Origin: Treponema sp.
GTDB lineage: Bacteria > Spirochaetota > Spirochaetia > Treponematales > Treponemataceae
Assembly (NCBI GenBank): GCA_022510865.1
Contig: JAFLSQ010000006.1
Coordinates: 28,965 to 92,964, forward strand
Length of the DNA stretch: 64,000 bases
Direction: 5' to 3'
Positions 45,925 through 54,305 of the stretch are shown here, one piece after another (the stretch's first letter is position 1; every line of letters begins with the position of its first letter). The notes under the pieces are model-generated. The model made no database searches, was not told where the DNA came from, and saw only the letters and a list, made by a program, of their open reading frames with translations. The position numbers and the translations under genes were made by a program.

Positions 45925-46778
45925 GTCCACGCGCTGATTTTTGCCCAGAACTGATTTTTTCTGCCCGCCCCAGACTCATAAATCTGCCTGACCGCATAGC
46001 CCGCTCCGCTCTCCAGCGGAAAGAATTCCATCATCACAGAGGATTTATCACCGAATTCAAGCGTCATCGTCATCGATGCGGCAAGACCATCAGAAACAAA
46101 ACGGATATCCCCGGCATCCGGAAGACCGCCGTGCCTCAGCTCCAGAATACGCGCGTCCGGCCCGCCGGAAGAGACAACGCCGTCAACGATGACCCGCTGG
46201 AGCGCGGCAGACAAATCACCGGTTCCGAGAGCCTCCCGCGAGACAAGATAAGGCTCCGCCCAGAACTGCACCGACGAGGAGAGAAAACGCTGTACCTCGT
46301 TGTTTATCTCGTAAACCGCCCCCGTCCTTGCGGACATCATGTAACGCGCGCTCAAAGAAAAATCCTGATTGCCGAACAAAAGCGTGTCATCACCGCCGTC
46401 ATAATAGTAGCGCACCGAAAAAGCCGAGGAATCCGAAAAACCAAAAGAATCCTGACCGCCCGCTTTGTCTGAAATTTTATACATAACGCGAACCTTTGAG
46501 AACTCCGCGAGAAAATCCGCGATTCGTCCGCTGTCCGCAGGAAAAAACACATCCGGATTTCCCGCCTCGCTAACAGTCCAGAAATCCCCGCGCTTCGCAA
46601 GCTCAATCTCCCCGCCAATCTCCATCAGAGTGATTGACGGAATATTGCCGGGATTTATCAGCGCGGATCTGACCGCCTCGCGCTTCTCCGCGCCGTGACG
46701 CTCGCGCACAAAAGACAGGATGTACGTGCCAAACAGGGCTGCAATAATCAGGATTACGGCCGCGTCATTTTTTCTCAT
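45894..46778 (-). CDS. DUF4340-domain protein of a Gld-like ABC system
   Basis: A 294-residue protein with an N-terminal membrane anchor (about 6-22) and a repeated beta-rich extracytoplasmic domain typical of DUF4340 (LAKRGDFWTVSEAGNPDVFFPADSGRIADFLAEFSKVRV). ATG at 46778 lies 7 bases after AAGGAGG; it overlaps the upstream permease gene by 14 bases. DUF4340 proteins accompany GldA/F/G-type ABC transporters, as here. Substrate unknown. Confidence 0.83.
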   Translation of the reverse strand: MRKNDAAVILIIAALFGTYILSFVRERHGAEKREAVRSALINPGNIPSITLMEIGGEIELAKRGDFWTVSEAGNPDVFFPADSGRIADFLAEFSKVRVMYKISDKAGGQDSFGFSDSSAFSVRYYYDGGDDTLLFGNQDFSLSARYMMSARTGAVYEINNEVQRFLSSSVQFWAEPYLVSREALGTGDLSAALQRVIVDGVVSSGGPDARILELRHGGLPDAGDIRFVSDGLAASMTMTLEFGDKSSVMMEFFPLESGAGYAVRQIYESGAGRKNQFWAKISAWTYSRIREITL

Positions 46779-49092
46779 CCGCAGCCCTCCTTGCCGCATG
46801 GTGACGGCGCAGAAATCCGGTGCATGAGATAACGGCCGCGAGAATTATGAGAGACGGAATGAGCGCGAAAATCACAGAATATAAAATCCGCCTGAGACGC
46901 AGGAGCTGGAATACATCGGAGATTTTATAAAGCGATGTGTTCCGCTGGATTTTGTTGTGCAGCGCGGCGAGCGCATCCTCGCCGTTCAGCTCAAGCAGGA
47001 TGCCCGTCATAAGATGGAAATTGCGCAGGTTGTTGTCCTGACCAAGATACTGCTGCATGAGCGTGCTCACAAAATACTGGTCGGCAATCACAATCACCTC
47101 GGCGCTGTCTGACGAGCCGATGTTATAGAGGCCCTCAATATGCCCGCTGATTCTCGCGCCAACGGCAAGAGTGCTCCGGGTGCGGGAGAAATCAGAAATA
47201 TCAGAGGCGATTACAAACGGATTGTTCTCGACAAGGCTTTCCGGGCTATGGGTGTCAATGTCGTAGGAATATGCGGCCGATGTCGTGACCAGATACGCTT
47301 CCGCAGAATCCGGGCTTACAGAGAGCGGGGTCGCCCAGAAAAGGTCCGCGCCAAGAACCGCGTTTGTCTGCGGCACGACAGACAGCCACATCGGGTAGTT
47401 CATCACCTGAGTCTGCGCGCTGTCATCGCTTGTCATTGTAATCCTCGCGCAGGAGATGTCCGCCGCGATTTTTGGCTCAAAGACAACGCCCCAGTTCTCC
47501 GCCATCTCAACGATGTTCGTCCTTGTGTTCATCGTTATGCGCCAGTTGTCGTCGATTGCCGCGCTGTACGGACTGACGGCAAGAAGAGCGTTCCCCTTGC
47601 CTTGCAGAATGTAATCCTCCATTGCGATTGCCGCCTCGACCGGAATCTCACTGTCGCCAATCACAAAAAGAGGTCCAGCAGACGAAAGCAGAGCGTCCGC
47701 AAAATCCGCGCCCATGACATCAAGGACGTTGCAGTCAAAGCCCTGAGAATTGAGCCACGGGACGACATATCCGTAATCCTCGTAAAGGCTCATCCCGTTG
47801 CCAACGACAATCTGAACCTCGCGGCGGCTTCCTGTCAGAAGATGATTCAGGCGGCCGTCCAAATCATACTCCAAGGATGACGCATCCATCACAAAGGGGA
47901 TTACCTCGACGTTGCCGTTGTGCTCAATCACAACTGCCGAATATACGCTCGTGTACTCGGTGGATGTTCCGGAGACCGTGCGCAGCGGCTGGCTCTGGAT
48001 TCCGTAGCCCTGCAACACCGCCAGAAGCTCCGCGTCCCCGTCCGGATTTCTGATTGCCAGACTGATTCTCCTGCTTGCGCCCGCATAAGCCCAGAGAAAG
48101 TCGCTGACATCGCGCACCTGTGGATAAAGCCGGGAGAGCGTCTGCGAGCGGAAGTAAGTTATGCGAACGGGCGAGTCTATTTTCCCAAGCAGATTCTTTG
48201 TGTACGGCGTGAGCGAGAAAGTCTTTCCCTGCGAGAAATCAAGCCGGGCGTACCACCGGGCCGAGTTCATCATCAGAAGGATGAGGATGATAATCCTTGA
48301 GAGCAGGCGGAAAAAATCCTTTTTCTGATAAGCCCTGCCCTTTTTCCTCTGCGACACAAAATCCGCAAGGATAATCAGCAGGACGCACGAGCCGATAAGC
48401 CAGAAAAAATCGCGGGTATCGAGCACGCCCTTGCTTGACGCGTCAAAATGCCACGCGAAGCTCAGCTGCTTGAAAACCGATGTCAGAAAACTTCCGAGCG
48501 GCGCGTAGACTGCAAAAAGATGCGCGCTGTTAATCAGGGCAAGGATAACCGCGCTCAGGACGAACATCAGGACTTTGTTCCCTACAGCCTCGCCCACAAA
48601 AAGGCAGAGCGATATGATTGCCGCAAAATAGCACAGCAGGATTACCGTGCTTGTAAAAATCTGGCCGGCATCGGTGCTGCCAAAAAGGCTCACCATCAGC
48701 ACTGACGGAAAAACCAGGATTATCATCACGCAGGACTGCGCAAAAACCGATACAAAACGCGCAAGAATGCGCAGGACATTCCTGAGCGGCACAAAATCCT
48801 CGTAGACAAAGAAATTCTGCCTGTAGCACAGGGCCGGGACAATCAGAATGCAGATATAAGGCACGTCCGAGAAAAAAAGCGTCAAGTCGGTTGTCCCGGC
48901 GGTGAAAAACTGATGGCGCACAAAAAAATTGAGCGGGACGAGCACCGCGAACAAAACCGCGGTCACATAGAACATCGGGGTCGTGAGCGCGTTGAAAAGA
49001 TTGTAGCGGCAGAGCGCGAAAAAAACATCACGCTGCGAAGAGGATGCGGCGCGGGAATCAGAAATCACTGTCATCGCCTCCCGAAAGCGCAA
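46765..49092 (-). CDS. ABC-2 permease fused to GldG-like domain
   Basis: A 775-residue protein. Residues about 20-240 hold six membrane helices of an ABC-2 permease (GldF-like). A loop and helix (about 255-280) then lead to a large extracytoplasmic GldG/IFT52-like domain (about 290-720; RITYFRSQTLSRLYPQVRDVSDFLWAYA, LEYDLDGRLNHLLTG, GDSEIPVEAAIAMEDYILQGKGNALLAV), closed by a C-terminal helix (about 740-762). In Bacteroidota GldF and GldG are usually separate. It acts with the ATPase at 49058 and the DUF4340 protein. Transported substrate unknown. Confidence 0.85.
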   Translation of the reverse strand: MRFREAMTVISDSRAASSSQRDVFFALCRYNLFNALTTPMFYVTAVLFAVLVPLNFFVRHQFFTAGTTDLTLFFSDVPYICILIVPALCYRQNFFVYEDFVPLRNVLRILARFVSVFAQSCVMIILVFPSVLMVSLFGSTDAGQIFTSTVILLCYFAAIISLCLFVGEAVGNKVLMFVLSAVILALINSAHLFAVYAPLGSFLTSVFKQLSFAWHFDASSKGVLDTRDFFWLIGSCVLLIILADFVSQRKKGRAYQKKDFFRLLSRIIILILLMMNSARWYARLDFSQGKTFSLTPYTKNLLGKIDSPVRITYFRSQTLSRLYPQVRDVSDFLWAYAGASRRISLAIRNPDGDAELLAVLQGYGIQSQPLRTVSGTSTEYTSVYSAVVIEHNGNVEVIPFVMDASSLEYDLDGRLNHLLTGSRREVQIVVGNGMSLYEDYGYVVPWLNSQGFDCNVLDVMGADFADALLSSAGPLFVIGDSEIPVEAAIAMEDYILQGKGNALLAVSPYSAAIDDNWRITMNTRTNIVEMAENWGVVFEPKIAADISCARITMTSDDSAQTQVMNYPMWLSVVPQTNAVLGADLFWATPLSVSPDSAEAYLVTTSAAYSYDIDTHSPESLVENNPFVIASDISDFSRTRSTLAVGARISGHIEGLYNIGSSDSAEVIVIADQYFVSTLMQQYLGQDNNLRNFHLMTGILLELNGEDALAALHNKIQRNTSLYKISDVFQLLRLRRILYSVIFALIPSLIILAAVISCTGFLRRHHAARRAADEKK

Positions 49093-49807
49093 GGAACGCC
49101 TCCTCCAGATTCGCGGCCCGGGTTCTCGCGATTATCTCGCCCTCGCTTCCGGTGCAGACGGATTTTCCCCCGCTGATTATGCAGATGTTGTCGCACAGTG
49201 AGCGGACTTCCTGCATAATGTGCGTTGACATGAGGATTGCCCTGCTTTTTGCAAGACGCTCAATCAGCCGTCTCATGCCGATTATCTGGGCGGGGTCAAG
49301 CCCGCTCATCGGCTCGTCCAGAATCAGGTTCGGCGGATTATGGACAAGGGCCTGCGCCAGTGAAAGCCGCTGCCTCTGCCCTTTTGAGAGATTCCTCACC
49401 GGCTTATGCACAAAATCCTCCAGGGAGCACTCCTTTATCACGCGGCGCACGCTGCTTTGGGCATCCGCACCAGAAATGCCGTGCGTTGAGGCGGCGAAGC
49501 GCAGAAAATCCCCGGCAATCATTGACAACGGAAGGCTCGGAATCTCGGGCACAAAACCCGCAAGTGCCATCGCGCGCTCCGGATTCGCGCAGACATCGTG
49601 CTCCGCTCCAGATGAGTCTGTGAGGATTATCCTGCCTTTTGTCGGGAAATGAAAGCCGCAGACCGCCTTTATGACCGTGGTTTTTCCTGAGCCGTTCGTG
49701 CCAAGCAGGGCGGTCACTGAGCGGTCGGGCACGGTCAGGCTCAAATCCTCAACCGCAAAATCAGATTTACGAGAATATGACTTGCAGAATCCTGTGATTT
49801 TTATCAT
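49058..49807 (-). CDS. ABC transporter ATP-binding protein, GldA-like
   Basis: A 249-residue ATPase. Walker A GTNGSGKTT (about 31-39), signature LSKGQRQRLSLAQAL (about 134-148), Walker B LILDEPMSGLDP (about 153-164), and the switch His in MSTHIMQEV. MIKITGFCKSY is the family N-terminus, so ATG 49807 is used; the longer open frame runs into rnz. It overlaps the permease gene by 35 bases. Confidence 0.93.
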   Translation of the reverse strand: MIKITGFCKSYSRKSDFAVEDLSLTVPDRSVTALLGTNGSGKTTVIKAVCGFHFPTKGRIILTDSSGAEHDVCANPERAMALAGFVPEIPSLPLSMIAGDFLRFAASTHGISGADAQSSVRRVIKECSLEDFVHKPVRNLSKGQRQRLSLAQALVHNPPNLILDEPMSGLDPAQIIGMRRLIERLAKSRAILMSTHIMQEVRSLCDNICIISGGKSVCTGSEGEIIARTRAANLEEAFLALSGGDDSDF

Positions 49808-49821
49808 CGCCGTCCTGAAAA

Positions 49822-50748
49822 TCAGTCCACAAACGGAATCTCGATGTGCATTCTGTCTCTGGAAAGCTCCGTTTTTGGCCAGACCTTCTGCGCCTCCTCC
49901 AGCAGGACGTGCAGCTCCTTGTCGGTGTAGCGCGGGCTGTAATGAATCAGGCACATCCGCCTCACATCCGCTTTTTTTGCGATTTCTGCGGCCTGGCTTG
50001 CGGTCATGTGCTTTTTCTCACGCGCCTGATCCAAAAGCGCGTCCTCGAACATCCCCTCGCAGACAAGAAGATCAGAGCCGCGCACCTCATCGATTATGGA
50101 AGGCCTGAAAAGCGTGTCCGTCACGAACGAGAATTTCCTTCCGCTGCGCTTCGCGCCAAGAACCTGCTCGGGGCGCACGGTGCTTCCGTCTGATGCCTGA
50201 ACCTCAAAGCCGTTCTGCAGCTGAGACCACAGCGGCCCGCACGGAACGCCAAGCTCCCTTGCTTTCTGCGGATTGAACTCGCCGGGGCGGTCAAGCTCCT
50301 CCAGCGTGTAGCCCACGCACGTCTTTGTGTGGTCAAGCGGAAACGCGCGGACATAAAAATCCTTTCCGGAATGAACCACGCACGGCGCGGAAATCTCCTG
50401 AACCACCACAGGATAGTTTATGTACATATCAAGGACACGGCGGCTTGTTTCTATATATTCTTTGATTTTCGGCGGCCCGTAGATGTAAAGCGGCTCAGTC
50501 CTGTCCACCTGCGCGGACAGCATGAGGATTCCCGGAAGCCCTGTAACGTGGTCTGCGTGAGTGTGCGACACAAAAATCGCGTCAATTTTTTTCCATTTCA
50601 AGTTCAGGCGTTTAAGGCTCACCTGAGTTCCCTCGCCTCCGTCAAAAAGGAACAGGTCGCCGTCGCGGCGCAGCAAGACAGACGTGAGATGACGGTAAGG
50701 CAGGGGCATCATGCCTCCGCAGCCAAGAATAAACGCTTCCATGTTCAT
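49822..50748 (-). CDS. rnz: Ribonuclease Z
   Basis: A 308-residue MBL-fold endonuclease that trims tRNA 3' trailers, needed here as the tRNAs lack encoded CCA. Zinc ligands lie in VSHTHADHVTGLPG (about 60-73); SFVTDTL supplies the Asp (about 212-218), and the exosite and C-terminal HMTASQAAEIAKKADVRRMCLIHYSPRY (about 247-274) are intact. A TATAAT box on the minus strand (about 50763-50758) lies 9 bases before the ATG and 15 before the second Met, so the leader is very short. Confidence 0.95.
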   Translation of the reverse strand: MNMEAFILGCGGMMPLPYRHLTSVLLRRDGDLFLFDGGEGTQVSLKRLNLKWKKIDAIFVSHTHADHVTGLPGILMLSAQVDRTEPLYIYGPPKIKEYIETSRRVLDMYINYPVVVQEISAPCVVHSGKDFYVRAFPLDHTKTCVGYTLEELDRPGEFNPQKARELGVPCGPLWSQLQNGFEVQASDGSTVRPEQVLGAKRSGRKFSFVTDTLFRPSIIDEVRGSDLLVCEGMFEDALLDQAREKKHMTASQAAEIAKKADVRRMCLIHYSPRYTDKELHVLLEEAQKVWPKTELSRDRMHIEIPFVD

Positions 50749-50784
50749 AAGGCAAAGATTATATCAAAAAAAAAAGTTGTGCAA

Positions 50785-51141
50785 TCAGTCTTGCAGCAGA
50801 TTTATGGCATCCACGGTGCGGTTGTATTCCTCAGAGAGCCTCGAATAATATCCCGCCGCATTCGCCTGCGATTTAAGCCCGCCGCGAAGCTCCTCGGTCA
50901 AATCCGATGCCGCCGACGCAAGGTTCGAGAATCCAAGGTTCAGCGCCATTCCTTTGAGCGTATGCGCGGCAATGAACGCCTTCTCCCAGTCAGAATTCTG
51001 CACCGCCGACTTCAAGTCAGAGAAATCCGGGGTCTGCGTGAACCTCACAAGATATTTTCTGACGCGCTCATCCATGCCAAGGCGGGAAATCACGTCCTCA
51101 TAATCGCCGCCCAAAGAAGCATACAATTCTTTTATGTTCAT
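50785..51141 (-). CDS. HPt phosphotransfer-domain protein
   Basis: A 118-residue single-domain protein. The phosphoacceptor is H60 in AFIAAHTLKGMALNLGFSNL, the canonical HPt motif. The helical bundle covers the whole protein. It would relay phosphate between a hybrid histidine kinase and a response regulator, neither of which is encoded nearby. GGAG lies 9 bases before the ATG, and a TATAAT box lies about 30 bases further up. Confidence 0.88.
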   Translation of the reverse strand: MNIKELYASLGGDYEDVISRLGMDERVRKYLVRFTQTPDFSDLKSAVQNSDWEKAFIAAHTLKGMALNLGFSNLASAASDLTEELRGGLKSQANAAGYYSRLSEEYNRTVDAINLLQD

Positions 51142-51258
51142 TCTGTGTTCTCCGCAAGAAATTTGCTCTGATTATTATACATCACCGCGGATTTTTACGC
51201 TAGTCCGCGAAAAACACGGGGCCGCCATCATATCAAAACTGATTTAAGCAGGTCAATC

Positions 51259-51287
51259 TTGAAAAAAACATCCGCACGTCATATAAT
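51259..51287 (+). promoter_or_regulatory. Promoter of the duplicated small protein gene
   Basis: TTGAAA (51259-51264), 17 bases, TATAAT (51282-51287). Start near 51294, about 28 bases before ATG 51322, with AAGGAG at 51308-51313. Confidence 0.75.
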
Positions 51288-51321
51288 ATACGGACAAACG
51301 GATTTAAGGAGTAAAATTACC

Positions 51322-51654
51322 ATGCTGACTAACGTAAAAAGCCTGAAAGACTATCTTGAGTCATCGCTCAAACTGCCTGAGAACTGCATTGAGATTTATT
51401 CCGCTGACGGAACTGAGGCGAATTCCGGAAAGCACCTGACCACGCTGCTCAAGGAATACGGTTTTGACAAGCCCGATGCCGTCGAGGGAATCGGAATCGG
51501 GGCGACTGCCAAGGCGAACATCAAGGAGACAATCGAGAGCATCGCAAGAAGGTGCAACCTGCCCAAAGAGTGCATAAAATTCAAGGACAAGGACGGCTCG
51601 GTTCTGGACAGTCGCACGCTCATCGCGACCGTCCGCGAGAAGTACGCGCAGTAA
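51322..51654 (+). CDS. Small protein built from two copies of one motif
   Basis: A 110-residue cytoplasmic protein with a strong promoter and ribosome site and its own terminator, so it is probably well expressed. Two segments align by eye: residues about 17-47 (LPENCIEIYSADGTEANSGK...LLKEYGF) and about 79-110 (LPKECIKFKDKDGSVLDSRT...VREKYAQ). Shared positions are L-P-x-x-C-I, D-G, a later L and a final Y. The two are joined by a Gly/Ala-rich stretch GIGIGATAKANI. No known family. Confidence 0.78.
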   Translation: MLTNVKSLKDYLESSLKLPENCIEIYSADGTEANSGKHLTTLLKEYGFDKPDAVEGIGIGATAKANIKETIESIARRCNLPKECIKFKDKDGSVLDSRTLIATVREKYAQ

Positions 51655-51667
51655 GCGCAGGAAAGCT

Positions 51668-51711
51668 GCCGGGGACAAGTCCGCAGGACACGCGGACTAT
51701 CCGGCGCGTTT
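51668..51711 (+). terminator. Two-tier hairpin between convergent genes
   Basis: GCCGG (51668-51672) pairs with CCGGC (51701-51705), and inside it AGTCCGC (51678-51684) pairs with GCGGACT (51692-51698). GCGTTTTAT follows. It ends transcription of the small gene at 51322, and the MATE stop codon lies within it. Confidence 0.6.
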
Positions 51712-53046
51712 TATGTAAACAAAATATCCCGCCAGATTCGCGATGAAAGTCAGCGCCCAGCTGATTGGATATGACAGGAAAATCATGAAAGGCGTGTGGA
51801 AAACCGGAATCTGGAAGATTGTCGCCACCCAGAGTATCCTGAAAAGGCACGCCCCCGCCAAAGACGTGATTACCGGCATGAGCGAGTGCCCCATTCCCCG
51901 GATGGAGTTCGACATTCCGTCCATCATTCCGCAGATGTAATAAGTGGTGAAAATCACGCGCATCCTGTGCATTCCGGCCTCAACCACAAGCGGATTCTTT
52001 GTGTAGATGCCAAGAAGGGCGCGTCCGAAACCAAGGAAAACCGCGCTCAGCGCCGCGCCAATGACGATGATTGAGAGCTGGGAAATCCAGACAGTTTTTC
52101 TTATGCGGTCAATTTTGCCCGCGCCAAGATTCTGCGAGCAGAACGTTAGCGCGCCCTGCGAGAAGCCGTTCATGGAGGTGTAGACAAAGCCCTCCAGATT
52201 GATTGCGGCGGAATTCCCGGCAATCAGCACCGCGCCGAACGAATTTATGGACGACTGGATAATCACGTTGGACAGCGAGAACATAATCCCCTGAAATCCT
52301 GCGGGAAGTCCGATTTTGACAATCTGGACAAGAATCGCGGAATCAAGGCTCAAGGCCTTCAAATCAAGATGGAATTCGTCTTTCTCCAGGCAAAGGAGCA
52401 GCACCACAAGAAAAGCGGAGATTGTCTGCGAGATTACCGTAGCGAGCGCGACCCCGGCCACATCCATCCGCAGGTTGACGACAAAAAACAGGTTCAGAAG
52501 CAGGTTTATCACGCCGGCAAGAAAAAGGATGTAAAGCGGGCGGCGCGTGTCGCCTTTCGCGCGCAGAATCGCGCTGCCGAAGTTGTAGACCATCGTGGAT
52601 GTGACCCCGCCAAAATAAATCCTAAGATAAAGGGCGGCAAGCTCCAGCACATCGGGCGGCGCCTGCATGAGAGTGAGGATTGCGCGCGCGGAAAGCACCC
52701 CGATTGCCGTGAGAGCAATCCCGCTGAGCACGGAAAGAAGCATCGCGGTGTGGACGGCCTTCCGCAGGTCATCGGTTTTTCTTGCGCCAAAGTAACGCGC
52801 CACGACCACGTTCGTTCCGATTGACAGCCCCGAGAAAAGGTTCACAAGCAGATTTATGAGCGAGCCGGTAGAGCCGACCGCCGCAAGAGAGTTGTCCCCG
52901 CCAAGCCGCCCCACCACGACAATGTCCGCGGCATTGAAAAGCAGCTGCAGCAGGCTTGAGAAGACAAGCGGAAGCGAGAATGCCAGGAGCTTTGAGAAAA
53001 GCGGCCCCTGCGTCATATCAATCTTATTGCTCTGATTTCTTGGCAT
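51697..53046 (-). CDS. MATE-family multidrug/Na+ efflux transporter
   Basis: A 449-residue transporter of twelve membrane helices, with the two MatE halves (about 15-175 and 240-400). SLPLVFSSLLQLLFNAADIVVVGRLGGDNSLAAVGSTG (about 27-64) is the N-terminal signature. It exports cationic compounds or metabolites in exchange for Na+ or H+. The ATG at 53046 shares one base with the upstream gene's TGA (TGATG), so translation is coupled. Confidence 0.92.
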   Translation of the reverse strand: MPRNQSNKIDMTQGPLFSKLLAFSLPLVFSSLLQLLFNAADIVVVGRLGGDNSLAAVGSTGSLINLLVNLFSGLSIGTNVVVARYFGARKTDDLRKAVHTAMLLSVLSGIALTAIGVLSARAILTLMQAPPDVLELAALYLRIYFGGVTSTMVYNFGSAILRAKGDTRRPLYILFLAGVINLLLNLFFVVNLRMDVAGVALATVISQTISAFLVVLLLCLEKDEFHLDLKALSLDSAILVQIVKIGLPAGFQGIMFSLSNVIIQSSINSFGAVLIAGNSAAINLEGFVYTSMNGFSQGALTFCSQNLGAGKIDRIRKTVWISQLSIIVIGAALSAVFLGFGRALLGIYTKNPLVVEAGMHRMRVIFTTYYICGMMDGMSNSIRGMGHSLMPVITSLAGACLFRILWVATIFQIPVFHTPFMIFLSYPISWALTFIANLAGYFVYIKRAG

Positions 53047-53279
53047 CACATCACATCCAGCATATCTTTGAAAAAATGATTCTCTATGCGCGCATTGTTC
53101 ATCAGCTCGCCGAACGAAGCGAACGTTTTCTCCTCGTACATCTGCCCGAACCGTATGAGCGCGCCGCCGTCCGCAGTCCTGTCGTACATCATGTTGTATT
53201 TCTTGCCGTTGTAGGAGAATTCAAAAGGCTGCATCGTCTGTATTCTGAAAATCAGCTCGTCCTTTGTCATACACTGCAT
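53046..53279 (-). CDS. Small hypothetical protein upstream of MATE gene
   Basis: A 77-residue soluble protein (MTKDELIFRIQTMQPFEFSYNGKKYNMMYD...) containing a short beta hairpin and helical end (FASFGELMNNARIENHFFKDMLDVM). It couples to the MATE gene by a 1-base overlap. No Shine-Dalgarno sequence is visible; TATAAA overlaps the first ATG, so the fourth codon (Met) may be the true start on a near-leaderless message. No family recognised. Confidence 0.65.
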   Translation of the reverse strand: MQCMTKDELIFRIQTMQPFEFSYNGKKYNMMYDRTADGGALIRFGQMYEEKTFASFGELMNNARIENHFFKDMLDVM

Positions 53280-53295
53280 TTTATAAAAATTGCAC

Positions 53296-53324
53296 TTTAA
53301 TTGCTAGTGCAGGCGTGATATAAT
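53296..53324 (+). promoter_or_regulatory. Promoter placing moxR on a leaderless mRNA
   Basis: TTTAAT (53296-53301), 17 bases, TATAAT (53319-53324), then six bases to ATG 53331. The -35 is weak but the -10 is perfect. No Shine-Dalgarno sequence is seen. Transcription should begin at or beside the start codon. Confidence 0.6.
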
Positions 53325-53330
53325 CACAAT

Positions 53331-54296
53331 ATGTCCACAATCACAGAGGTCTCCGCAAAAATCAAGCAGTCCGTCTCCACAGCCTTCAAAGGCAACGATG
53401 ATTTGCTTGACATGATTCTCGCCTGCCTTTTCTCAGGCGGGCACGTGCTTCTGGAGGACGTTCCGGGCACAGGAAAGACCGTGCTCGCAAAATCGCTGGC
53501 AAAATCCACGGGGCTTCCGTTCTCGCGCATCCAGTGCACTCCCGACCTAATGCCGTCCGATGTGACGGGAAGCTCGGTTTGGATTCCCTCGACCCAGACT
53601 TTTGATTTCAGGGCCGGACCTGTGATGTCATCCGTCGTTCTGGTTGATGAGCTTAACCGCGCCACGCCAAGAACTCAGTCCGCGCTGCTTGAGTGCATGG
53701 CAGAGAGGCAGGTGAGCGTGGACGGAACAGTGCACGTCCTTGACAAGCCTTTTTTTGTGATTGCCACGCAGAATCCCGTGGAGTCAGAGGGCACGTTCCC
53801 ATTGCCAGAGGCGCAGAAAGACCGCTTCACGATGACGCTCTCAATCGGATACCCGGACGAGGAGGACGAGGCCGCAATCATCACATCGCAGAATACCATG
53901 ACGCACCCCGTGGAAAAAGTGGATGCCGCCGCAGACCGCGCGGATTTACTCGCCTGCATGGAGGAGGCAGTGGGCATTCACGTGGAGGAGAGCGTTCTCG
54001 GCTATCTTCTTGCGATTGTTCGCCACACCCGCAATGACCACAGGATTGCCTCCGGGGTGTCCCCGCGCGGCTCAATCGCGCTCTACAAGTCATGCCAGGC
54101 GTTCGCCGCGGTGAAAGGACGCGCCTATGTCATCCCCGAGGATATAAAAACTCTCGCGCTGCCCGTCTTTAAAAACCGGATTATCCTCACAAGCGACTCA
54201 ATGCTCAAAGGCTACACCGCCGGGGCAATCATCCGGGAGCTTCTGGAGCAGATTCCCCTGCCCGCGTTCAGGCCGCACGTCACGCACAGCGCGTAG
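53331..54296 (+). CDS. MoxR-family AAA+ ATPase
   Basis: A 321-residue chaperone-like ATPase. Walker A LEDVPGTGKTVLAKSLAKS (about 41-59), Walker B VVLVDELNRATPRTQSALLECMAERQV (about 103-129), sensor 1 FFVIATQNPVESEGTFPLPEAQKDRF (about 139-164), and the C-terminal lid SGVSPRGSIALYKSCQAFA. MoxR proteins work with DUF58 and VWA proteins. It begins a four-gene run to 58184, but no VWA gene is present. Confidence 0.94.
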   Translation: MSTITEVSAKIKQSVSTAFKGNDDLLDMILACLFSGGHVLLEDVPGTGKTVLAKSLAKSTGLPFSRIQCTPDLMPSDVTGSSVWIPSTQTFDFRAGPVMSSVVLVDELNRATPRTQSALLECMAERQVSVDGTVHVLDKPFFVIATQNPVESEGTFPLPEAQKDRFTMTLSIGYPDEEDEAAIITSQNTMTHPVEKVDAAADRADLLACMEEAVGIHVEESVLGYLLAIVRHTRNDHRIASGVSPRGSIALYKSCQAFAAVKGRAYVIPEDIKTLALPVFKNRIILTSDSMLKGYTAGAIIRELLEQIPLPAFRPHVTHSA

Positions 54297-54305
54297 GACA
54301 CGCCG

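Noticed and set aside
45843..46472. 209-codon plus-strand frame overlapping CPBP and DUF4340 genes
   Set aside because: Out of frame with both real genes and rich in Arg and His; no ribosome site.
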